A stretch of DNA of 5,350 nt from Candidatus Poribacteria bacterium. Lineage in GTDB: Bacteria > Poribacteria > WGA-4E > WGA-3G. Shown here piece after piece: positions 1-5,259 of the stretch (position 1 is the stretch's first letter; every line of letters starts with the position of its first letter). The notes beneath the pieces are model-generated. The model made no database searches. It was not told the DNA's origin and was given only the letters and a program-made list of their open reading frames with translations. The position numbers and the translations under genes were made by a program. Location of the stretch: contig VYFM01000718.1 of NCBI GenBank assembly GCA_009842375.1, forward strand, positions 1-5,350, read 5' to 3'.

Positions 1-38
1 AATCTACATATAACGCTTATCCGTTAATGGCACATAAA

Positions 39-68
39 TTGCATAAAGAAGTATAGGTTTAGTATTAT
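39..68 (+). promoter_or_regulatory. Weak candidate sigma-70-like promoter in AT-rich leader
   Basis: TTGCAT at 39-44 and TATTAT at 63-68 are separated by 18 bp and lie in a very AT-rich leader ahead of the DUF4159 gene. The -35 box matches the consensus at only three positions, so this is a guess. TATAAA runs at 71 and 101 are alternative -10 elements, but the second would leave no room for the ribosome binding site. Positions 1-54 could also be the last codons of an upstream gene, because one frame stays open until TAG at 52-54. In that case the DUF4159 gene may be read from further upstream. Confidence 0.22.
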
Positions 69-112
69 CATATAAAAATTTTGTATCAAAACCGATTACG
101 TATAAATATTAT

Positions 113-119
113 GAGGTGA
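113..119 (+). promoter_or_regulatory. Ribosome binding site of the DUF4159 gene
   Basis: GAGGTGA sits four bases before the ATG at 124, a strong Shine-Dalgarno match. It fixes the start of the DUF4159 protein at this ATG rather than at the internal Met codon at residue 11. Confidence 0.75.
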
Positions 120-123
120 AATA

Positions 124-1605
124 ATGAGTGTAAAAAGAACGTCAGGTGCCTTAATGACTTCGCTCGTGCTTCACTTAGTTTTAGCTCTTATTGCGGGACT
201 ATATTTTGTAACGCAAACACAAACATTTAAAGATTTAGTTGGAGTTGAAACACTTGAACCACCGGATCCGCCGAAGCCTAAGGTGCGAAAACCGATCGTA
301 AAGAAAATTCTTAAACCGATCGTTCCTGTGGAAAGTACGGTTGTTGTTGAGCAGGTACAAGTTCAACCACGTTTAACAACAGCGTTTGCCCCAAAGGTAA
401 CTCAAAATATCCAACAGACGACGTTAGAATTTTCTAACCAAGCTATCAAAGTAGACGCACCGATCAATCCGAACGTACCGAAAGTTGTTAGACCAAACGC
501 ACCGGTTCCAGAGGTAGTAACACATACAGACTTACCTGTGTCTAATGCCCCAAGCGCATTAGCTTTTGCCGGTCCTGCAGCAAGCGCACCTTCTGCTGGT
601 CCAAAAAACATTGCACGCGGTATTGCAGGTAGTCCTGTGCAGGTAAAAGTTCAAATCCAACGTCCACCAGGGCTTGCCATGGTTGAAAACGTTGGTGTTG
701 CGCGTGACGCACTTGGTGAAGTTGCTGATAGCATTACGCTTGGGAACGTTGAAGTTCCACCATTGCCAAAAGGCGAACCCGGTGGACGCGTCATCGGAAA
801 AGGTCGTGACATTCGCGGTGTACTACGTTTCACACGAATTCGCCACACCCTTTCTGACTGGTGGGCAGATTCATCCTCGTTGAACGCTCTTACCAAATGG
901 CTAAACGAAAAAACCAAGATTAAAACGGACATGAACGTTGAAGGTGGTTCGCTCAAATTGACCGATGCTAATCTATATAAAACACCACTTGCATTTATGA
1001 CAGGACACGATCCGGCACTCGTCAGATCACGAAACCTGCTCGGAAAACAATATGGTGGTGGTAAAATGGATAGCCGATTGACCGAATCAGAAGCCGCCGG
1101 ACTCCGTAAATACCTCGTTGAAAAAGGTGGATTCCTCGTCTTTGACGACTGCGGTGTAAACGCACCCGCACAAGCAATGGTCCGCTTGTTTATTGCGCAA
1201 ATGCGTTATGTCATGCCTGAATATCAAATTGAAAGGATTGACAACGGACACGAAATTTATGACAACTTCTACGAAATGGGTGGTCCTCCTGTCGGATTTG
1301 ACATTTTCTGGTGGGGCACAAGACCGCCAAGACGGAATTACCTTGAAGGGTTCTCTGTCGGTGAAAAATTATCCGTTTTAGTTGTCCGTCGTGATTACAT
1401 GTGCGCAATGGAAGCTGTCAGTCTACCGACACGCAGTGTACACTATTCGCCTGGTGTCTATCGTTTCATGACAAACGTTGTCGTTTATGCATTGACACAC
1501 GGTGCTATTTCCGACTACTCCGGTTATGTACCCGAAGATACCTTAGCGCAGAAAGAACTTCCGACTCGTGCACCTGAAGCAGCCAAAATTGGCGCAACTG
1601 AATAA
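124..1605 (+). CDS. TonB-like membrane-anchored DUF4159 domain protein
   Basis: 493 residues, probably anchored in the inner membrane with the bulk in the periplasm. Residues about 9-30 form one hydrophobic helix after a basic start (K4, R5). Within it Ser13 and His17 repeat the S-x3-H spacing of the TonB membrane anchor (Ser16/His20 in E. coli TonB), the part that contacts ExbB/ExbD. Residues 45-68 are rich in Pro and Lys, like a TonB spacer, and 69-225 are an Ala/Pro/Val-rich linker of low complexity. From about 236 to 460 the protein matches DUF4159: an opening Phe-x-Arg segment with WW at 246-247, MTGH at 292-295, GGFLVFDD at 335-342, HEIYDNFY at 376-383 and a closing NVVVYALTHG at 451-460. 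DUF4159 has a glutamine-amidotransferase/flavodoxin-like fold of unknown function, and no enzymatic role can be assigned. The gene stands alone, between an AT-rich leader and its own terminator. Family assignment is good. The motor connection is inferred. Confidence 0.85.
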   Translation: MSVKRTSGALMTSLVLHLVLALIAGLYFVTQTQTFKDLVGVETLEPPDPPKPKVRKPIVKKILKPIVPVESTVVVEQVQVQPRLTTAFAPKVTQNIQQTTLEFSNQAIKVDAPINPNVPKVVRPNAPVPEVVTHTDLPVSNAPSALAFAGPAASAPSAGPKNIARGIAGSPVQVKVQIQRPPGLAMVENVGVARDALGEVADSITLGNVEVPPLPKGEPGGRVIGKGRDIRGVLRFTRIRHTLSDWWADSSSLNALTKWLNEKTKIKTDMNVEGGSLKLTDANLYKTPLAFMTGHDPALVRSRNLLGKQYGGGKMDSRLTESEAAGLRKYLVEKGGFLVFDDCGVNAPAQAMVRLFIAQMRYVMPEYQIERIDNGHEIYDNFYEMGGPPVGFDIFWWGTRPPRRNYLEGFSVGEKLSVLVVRRDYMCAMEAVSLPTRSVHYSPGVYRFMTNVVVYALTHGAISDYSGYVPEDTLAQKELPTRAPEAAKIGATE

Positions 1606-1645
1606 CTACCTATTTTAGTTTTATTCAGTTCTATAAATTATTCAT

Positions 1646-1691
1646 AATCTCCTGATGCTGGTTCATTTGACCCATCATTGGGAGATTTTTT
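1646..1691 (+). terminator. Factor-independent terminator after the DUF4159 gene
   Basis: AATCTCC at 1646-1652 pairs perfectly with GGAGATT at 1681-1687. The stem continues as TGATG (1653-1657) with CATCA (1673-1677) after a three-base bulge, and then as GGT/ACC near the loop. It runs straight into six Ts (1686-1691). It lies 40 bases after the TAA stop and ends the single-gene transcript. Confidence 0.8.
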
Positions 1692-1702
1692 ATGCACATT
1701 AT

Positions 1703-1747
1703 CCGTAGGTGCGGTTGCCTGTAGGAGCGACCTCTCGGTCGCGACCC
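1703..1747 (+). repeat. GTAGG-type intergenic palindromic repeat
   Basis: Two related units lie in tandem: GTAGGTGCGG at 1705-1714 and GTAGGAGCGA at 1721-1730. The second leads into a perfect hairpin, GCGACC (1727-1732), loop TCTC, GGTCGC (1737-1742). The stem arm overlaps the 10-bp palindrome GGTCGCGACC at 1737-1746. The element is clearly more GC-rich than the flanking DNA and has no T-run, so it is not a terminator. Elements of this kind (GTAGG head, short GC-rich hairpin) are, from memory, scattered in many copies through poribacterial genomes. This window alone shows only this copy and a relative at 2691-2723. Confidence 0.6.
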
Positions 1748-1816
1748 ACCAAATTCCATACGCGCATTAGCTACAGCAGAGAATAGCAAAAACACATAGA
1801 TTTTGAACTAAAACCG

Positions 1817-1825
1817 TGCTATCAT
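1817..1825 (+). promoter_or_regulatory. Candidate extended -10 promoter for the isomerase gene
   Basis: TG at 1817-1818, one base, then TATCAT at 1820-1825 form an extended -10 element that can work with a poor -35 box. The hexamer 17 bp upstream (TAGATT, 1797-1802) is weak. Transcription would begin near 1832, giving a leader of about 27 bases that still holds the Shine-Dalgarno at 1843. The position after a terminator and repeat agrees with a separate transcript. Confidence 0.4.
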
Positions 1826-1842
1826 GAAAAAAACAAACTATC

Positions 1843-1848
1843 AGAGGT
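1843..1848 (+). promoter_or_regulatory. Ribosome binding site that supports a TTG start
   Basis: AGAGGT lies 10 bases before the TTG at 1859. No ATG or GTG in this frame lies close by, and the first barrel strand begins at residue 2, so this site and the protein alignment together fix the TTG as the start. Confidence 0.6.
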
Positions 1849-1858
1849 AACTAATAAA

Positions 1859-2683
1859 TTGAAACTTGGCGTATCTACTTATTCCTATTGGCACTTCGCA
1901 CCTGAACGAGTACCCATTGAACATGTCATAGAAGAAGCGGCAAAACTTGAACTTGACGGTATTGAAATCTTGCATCAACAAATGGCATCCGAAGCCACAC
2001 CATATCTACAGGAACTAAAGCGACTTGCTTTTATTCATGGACTTGACCTCTACGCACTTTCCATTCATCAAGGGTTCGTTTCTCCAGAAGCACACACACG
2101 GCAAAGGAACATCAACCACACGATACATTGCATACGACTGGCTCATGAACTCGGTATTCCATCGATCCGACTTAATTCTGGTCGATGGGGCACTATTGAA
2201 TCCTTCACCGAATTGATGAAAACAGAAGGACAAGAACCGGTACTTCCTGACCACACAGAAGATGACGCGTTTGATTGGGTAATCGAATCTATTGAAAAAT
2301 GCCTGCCAGATGCTGAGAGATACGGTGTTGTACTCGGACTTGAAAACCATTGGGGGTTGACCTGTACACCTGAGGGAGTCAACCGTATCGTTTCGGCATT
2401 CGATTCAGATTGGTTGAAGGTTACTATGGATTGTGGAAATTTCCTATCTGACCCCTACGACAAACTGGAACAGATTGCCTCAGATGCTGTCCTTGTCCAT
2501 GCAAAAACCTATTACGGTGGTGGAGAATGGTATTCCCTTGATCTGGACTATGCAAAGATCGGTGAGATACTGCGGGATGTAGATTTTCAGGGGTATGTAT
2601 CCATTGAGTTTGAAGGAAAAGAGGACGCACACACCGGTGTGCCAAAAAGTGTAGAGATGCTGCGTAATAGCCTCAATCTATAA
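1859..2683 (+). CDS. Sugar phosphate isomerase/epimerase (xylose isomerase-like TIM barrel)
   Basis: 274 residues, the usual length for the AP_endonuc_2 / xylose isomerase-like TIM barrel family, soluble and cytoplasmic. Barrel strand 1 is KLGVSTYSYW (2-11), and strand 2 includes LDGIEIL (32-38). Likely metal ligands sit where the family keeps them: Glu162 in GLENHWG, Asp191 in MDCGNF, His214 in VHAKTYY and Glu250 in SIEFEG. Such enzymes isomerise or epimerise keto-sugars, inosose or hydroxypyruvate-type substrates with a divalent metal. The exact substrate cannot be read from the sequence. Translation starts at TTG. The gene converges on a Gfo/Idh/MocA dehydrogenase, and these two families often act in succession in sugar or inositol breakdown, so a shared pathway is plausible but not shown. 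Other members of the fold, such as endonuclease IV, are less likely because their longer set of metal ligands is not seen. Confidence 0.88.
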   Translation: MKLGVSTYSYWHFAPERVPIEHVIEEAAKLELDGIEILHQQMASEATPYLQELKRLAFIHGLDLYALSIHQGFVSPEAHTRQRNINHTIHCIRLAHELGIPSIRLNSGRWGTIESFTELMKTEGQEPVLPDHTEDDAFDWVIESIEKCLPDAERYGVVLGLENHWGLTCTPEGVNRIVSAFDSDWLKVTMDCGNFLSDPYDKLEQIASDAVLVHAKTYYGGGEWYSLDLDYAKIGEILRDVDFQGYVSIEFEGKEDAHTGVPKSVEMLRNSLNL

Positions 2684-2690
2684 GGTAAAC

Positions 2691-2723
2691 AAAAAGGCGG
2701 GTTAGTACCCGCCTACGGTTTTT
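2691..2723. terminator. Symmetrical bidirectional terminator between convergent genes
   Basis: GGCGGGT (2696-2702), loop TAGT and ACCCGCC (2707-2713) form a perfect 7-bp GC-rich hairpin. On the minus strand it is followed at once by five Ts (2691-2695 on the plus strand are A), a textbook terminator for the dehydrogenase gene. On the plus strand five Ts (2719-2723) come after a five-base gap, a somewhat weaker terminator for the isomerase gene. Read on the minus strand, the element starts CCGTAGG, the same head as the repeat at 1703, so it may be a repeat copy that now works as a terminator. Confidence 0.8.
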
Positions 2724-2728
2724 CACGC

Positions 2729-3841
2729 CTAATCTGATTCCCAAGGGGCAACTTCACCTACTGCGGGTGGTGCTGGAAAGCGACTAACCACATCCACCGG
2801 TCGACCCAAATCTGACGATTCAAGCACCCTTTCACATACCTCTAACACATGGCGCGCTTGTGCACCATTGCAACGTGGATTACGGTCATTTCTGATTGCA
2901 TCAGCAAAATCTGCTATACCTTTCCCCCAATCCAGACCCGTATGGGATTTCGGAGGGGAGGGTTCATCTTGCCAACCAGATTGCGGTGTGAATTTCTTGA
3001 TACCTCGACCATCGTCATGCGCCTGAAGTGAGAATCCACCTTTTGTGCCATGTATCTCATAAGGCGGAAGCTGCGAAGTAACGGTAAAACTATGATAGAT
3101 AAATCCCTGTGTTCCGTCAACTTGCGGCACATCAAACTCAAGCACAGCAAACCCATGATCCTTCTCTGTCACTTCAAACTCAGTGCCTTGTCGTGGTCCG
3201 GTGGTTAATATTCGTTTAGGAACTGCAACTCTGGCAAATCCGTGTACTGTTTTAACTGGTCCAATCATTGTTGTCATAGCAGTTAAGGGATACGGCGCAA
3301 CATCTCGGAAGGGACCCGCATGCATTAAAAACGCATCCGCACTTGGATGCCAATGTTCCAAAGGTCCTCCGAAATTACCAAGCGTAGAAATTACATCTCC
3401 AATTTCCCCGTCACGAATCCGTTGCCAGACGTTCTGTTGAACATAACCGAGTATAGCGGATGGTGCACATGCCAATTTTAAGCCATTTGTCTCTGCTGTT
3501 TCTACAAGTTCGTTCGCTTCATCGGTCTTAATAGAAATCGGCTTTTCAGAATAAACATGTTTACCGGCTTTCAAAGCAGCAAGTGAAACTGGATAGTGAG
3601 AGATATGTAAAGTTAGGTTAACAATCGCTTCCACATTTGGGTCGTTGAACACTGCCTCAAGCGATGGATATACCTTGCCGCCGCCTCTCTCCGCAAGTGT
3701 CGATGCGCGTGCTTCTTCTTGGTCATAATAGCCAATCAATTCAATATGATTTGGGTACGCTTGGCACCGTGGTTGATAACCTCCTGCAGCAATCATACCA
3801 CAGCCAACAATCACTGTTCGTAATGGGGTAATATTAGACAT
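2729..3841 (-). CDS. Gfo/Idh/MocA family NAD(P)-dependent oxidoreductase
   Basis: 370 residues, normal for the family, cytoplasmic. The N-terminal Rossmann fold starts VIVGCGMIA (10-18), with the dinucleotide-binding glycines Gly13 and Gly15, and Asp40 at the end of the second strand suggests a preference for NAD over NADP. The family signature EKP is at 99-101, with Lys100 as the likely catalytic lysine. The second catalytic segment is DVAPYP (180-185): Asp180 is present, but Tyr184 stands where many members have His. The C-terminal alpha/beta sheet domain follows, to about residue 350, and then a Pro-rich tail. These enzymes oxidise or reduce a sugar, inositol or similar alcohol, and the substrate cannot be told. 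The gene has a strong Shine-Dalgarno five bases before its ATG, runs opposite to the lipoprotein operon, and ends next to the isomerase. Confidence in the family is high, in the reaction low. Confidence 0.9.
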   Translation of the reverse strand: MSNITPLRTVIVGCGMIAAGGYQPRCQAYPNHIELIGYYDQEEARASTLAERGGGKVYPSLEAVFNDPNVEAIVNLTLHISHYPVSLAALKAGKHVYSEKPISIKTDEANELVETAETNGLKLACAPSAILGYVQQNVWQRIRDGEIGDVISTLGNFGGPLEHWHPSADAFLMHAGPFRDVAPYPLTAMTTMIGPVKTVHGFARVAVPKRILTTGPRQGTEFEVTEKDHGFAVLEFDVPQVDGTQGFIYHSFTVTSQLPPYEIHGTKGGFSLQAHDDGRGIKKFTPQSGWQDEPSPPKSHTGLDWGKGIADFADAIRNDRNPRCNGAQARHVLEVCERVLESSDLGRPVDVVSRFPAPPAVGEVAPWESD

Positions 3842-3846
3842 TTTAT

Positions 3847-3852
3847 CCTCCT
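3847..3852 (-). promoter_or_regulatory. Ribosome binding site of the dehydrogenase gene
   Basis: AGGAGG on the minus strand, five bases before the ATG at 3841. This is the strongest Shine-Dalgarno in the window, and it confirms the start. Confidence 0.8.
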
Positions 3853-3898
3853 AACCTATAATGTTCCTACTTCAGATTTCCATTCCGTAATTCCTTTA

Positions 3899-3927
3899 AG
3901 CATATCAGATTATTCGTTTATTGCCAA
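3899..3927 (-). promoter_or_regulatory. Candidate sigma-70-like promoter of the dehydrogenase gene
   Basis: On the minus strand TTGGCA (3927-3922, five of six consensus bases) and TATGCT (3904-3899, four of six) are separated by exactly 17 bp. Transcription would start near 3892, leaving a leader of about 50 bases before the ATG. The heptamer cluster at 3945-3973 lies 18 bp upstream of the -35 box, a place from which a regulator could also act on this promoter. Confidence 0.45.
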
Positions 3928-3944
3928 TTTAAAACGATGCCGTC

Positions 3945-3973
3945 TCCTTGATTTTTCCTTGACATCTCAAGGA
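3945..3973. promoter_or_regulatory. Three helically phased TCCTTGA heptamers, likely operator
   Basis: TCCTTGA occurs at 3945-3951 and 3956-3962, and its exact reverse complement TCAAGGA at 3967-3973. All spacers are four bases, so the copies repeat every 11 bp, about one helical turn. The second and third copies form a perfect 7-bp inverted repeat around CATC. The second copy overlaps the TTGACA -35 box at 3959, and the third lies in the promoter spacer. No T-run follows on either strand, so it is not a terminator. A protein bound here would be expected to control the lipoprotein operon and perhaps the divergent dehydrogenase. The regulator is not encoded in the window. Confidence 0.6.
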
Positions 3974-3988
3974 TGGTCGTTGTAAAAT
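3959..3988 (+). promoter_or_regulatory. Sigma-70-like promoter of the lipoprotein operon
   Basis: TTGACA (3959-3964, perfect consensus) and TAAAAT (3983-3988, five of six) are separated by 18 bp. Transcription would start near 3995. This favours the ATG at 4013 over that at 4001 as the first codon of the next gene, because the latter would leave almost no leader. Confidence 0.65.
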
Positions 3989-4012
3989 AGTGATTACAGG
4001 ATGGATAACAAT

Positions 4013-4438
4013 ATGCAAAAAACATACACAACAATTCCAATTACCGTAGTATTTGGACTCATTACTTTATTGGGGTGTGCTTCACACAAAACTGCCAGAG
4101 TACAAGATTACAATCAGTTCGCTATAAAGACCGCACAAGCAGGACTCTGGAATGAAGCAATATTTCGTTGGAATCAGATTATTTCCATTGACCCAGATAA
4201 TGCTGCTGCACATAACAACCTGGGAGTCGGCTACGAGGCACTCGGTATGATAGAGGAAGCAAAGTCGGCTTATCAACGTGCTACCGAACTAAACCCTGAC
4301 AGTAAATACTACCGTATTAATTACCGTAGATGCAGGCTACATATTCGTCGCAGTGGTGCCGAAACCAATGAAACAGAGTCTGAATCCACCGATCAACTGA
4401 TAGAAAATACACATGGAAATCCTTCTGATGCGCAATAA
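4013..4438 (+). CDS. Small TPR-repeat lipoprotein
   Basis: 141 residues from the ATG at 4013. An in-frame ATG at 4001 would add four residues, but it has no ribosome binding site and lies about six bases from the predicted transcript start, whereas AGGA at 3998 sits 11 bases before 4013. A signal peptide ends in the lipobox LLGC, with Cys22 as the lipidated residue. The next residue is Ala, not Asp, which in enterobacterial rules means sorting to the outer membrane. Two TPR units follow: about 33-63 (A-G-W-N-EA pattern ending in DPDN) and about 66-99 (NNLGVGYEALG, EEA, Y, ELNPDS). The tail from about 110 is polar and acidic, rich in Glu, Ser and Thr. TPR lipoproteins usually act as docking or scaffold parts of envelope complexes, and the partner here is likely the overlapping downstream lipoprotein. 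It is not recognisable as a named protein such as PilF/PilW, which has more repeats. Confidence 0.8.
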   Translation: MQKTYTTIPITVVFGLITLLGCASHKTARVQDYNQFAIKTAQAGLWNEAIFRWNQIISIDPDNAAAHNNLGVGYEALGMIEEAKSAYQRATELNPDSKYYRINYRRCRLHIRRSGAETNETESESTDQLIENTHGNPSDAQ

Positions 4439-5201
4439 ATTGAAACCACTCATTCAACATTCTCCACAACAAAGGATGCTTCTGAATCAACACATAATTG
4501 TATGTATTATGGTTATTATGGCATTGACAATATCTGCTTGCGGGAACAAGGTGGCACGCGTTCCTATTCCAATCAAAGTGCAATCCGAGATTGACATTGG
4601 CACTTATTCAAACTTTGCTGTGTTGCCATTTGTAATTGAGAAAAGTAGCACCAAGTTAGATGAAATTCCTGTTGAAATTGGTCCCGAAATTGCCCAAATT
4701 TTAAGAAGCAATTTAGCACGTCAGAAACATTTTAAGATCGTAAATAAGCAAGAAACTGAAAGGTTGATGACTGGAGAGCAGGTTGAAGAAAAATTGCTTG
4801 AAGATACAAAACGTTTGAGCGAATTAGGTCGATATTTTGAGGTGAAGGGTATTATATTTGGAAGTTACCGGTTTTATACTGATACCCGTCCCAGACGTTA
4901 CTATGGAGAACGATATTCACATAATCAACAAAGGTATGTGATGGACTATCAGGATTATATGCAGAAAACCTATCTACTTTCGCTTCGGGTAATGATAATT
5001 GATGTTGATACTGGAAATATTATCTGGGATGAGGATTATATCCAGCAGACAGCAGAGGCACACAGTCTCGGTTCATTCGTTTTCGCGCAAATAGCACCAA
5101 AAGAAACGACATTAAGGGAACTTAGTAGACGCGCTGTGTCCGATTTTACACGCGAAATATCACCGCATTATGAAGAAGAAGACCGTTTCCTGATGCGATA
5201 A
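4428..5201 (+). CDS. CsgG/TolB-N-like outer-membrane lipoprotein
   Basis: 257 residues from the ATG at 4428, which has GGA ten bases upstream. An ATG at 4413 would add five residues and has no visible ribosome binding site. A basic n-region, hydrophobic core and lipobox ISAC give Cys38 as the lipid site. The signal is long, about 37 residues. The body follows the CsgG / TolB-N pattern: strand NFAVLPF (62-68), a helix with IGPEIAQILRSNL (84-96), strand FKIV, strand VKGIIFG (139-145), then a Tyr/Arg-rich stretch, the long strand pair LRVMIIDVDTGNIIW (186-200), and a last helix (about 230-245). Families with this fold include the curli secretion channel CsgG, the PBP activator LpoB and FlgO-like proteins, and I cannot choose among them. 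It overlaps the TPR gene by 11 bases, so the two are probably translated together. Fold-level confidence is moderate, and function is unknown. Confidence 0.75.
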   Translation: MRNKLKPLIQHSPQQRMLLNQHIIVCIMVIMALTISACGNKVARVPIPIKVQSEIDIGTYSNFAVLPFVIEKSSTKLDEIPVEIGPEIAQILRSNLARQKHFKIVNKQETERLMTGEQVEEKLLEDTKRLSELGRYFEVKGIIFGSYRFYTDTRPRRYYGERYSHNQQRYVMDYQDYMQKTYLLSLRVMIIDVDTGNIIWDEDYIQQTAEAHSLGSFVFAQIAPKETTLRELSRRAVSDFTREISPHYEEEDRFLMR

Positions 5202-5247
5202 ATCTATCGGTATGAAAGTCTGTATAGTATGCGATGACAACAAACAC

Positions 5248-5252
5248 AAGGG
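5248..5252 (+). promoter_or_regulatory. Ribosome binding site of the truncated exported protein
   Basis: AAGGG stands seven bases before the ATG at 5260. It picks this start over the in-frame ATG at 5212, which has no such site and would put a charged, Cys-containing stretch in front of the signal peptide. Confidence 0.6.
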
Positions 5253-5259
5253 TAAACAG

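Noticed and set aside
11..26. Small inverted repeat TAACG / CGTTA near the left edge
   Set aside because: A 5-bp stem with no T-run after it is too short to call a terminator or operator.
651..956. Minus-strand open frame of about 100 codons inside the DUF4159 gene
   Set aside because: It is fully inside a well-supported gene, has no ribosome binding site, and its product does not look like any protein family.
1824..1850. An eight-codon ORF starting ATG ahead of the isomerase gene, as a possible leader peptide
   Set aside because: Its ATG lies within the proposed -10 box, it has no ribosome binding site, and it carries no codon bias or attenuator-like hairpins.
1853..1865. The 13-mer AATAAATTGAAAC is found here and again at 4434-4446, each near a gene start with TTG
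   Set aside because: It is AT-rich, and one such match in a window of this size is not surprising. At 4440 the TTG is probably not the start. Nothing else is shared around the two copies.
2015..2350. Minus-strand open frame of 111 codons inside the isomerase gene
   Set aside because: It is antisense to conserved TIM-barrel sequence, with a composition typical of a shadow frame.
3956..3973. The inverted TCCTTGA pair as a transcription terminator
   Set aside because: No T-run follows on either strand, and the element overlaps a strong promoter, which fits an operator better.
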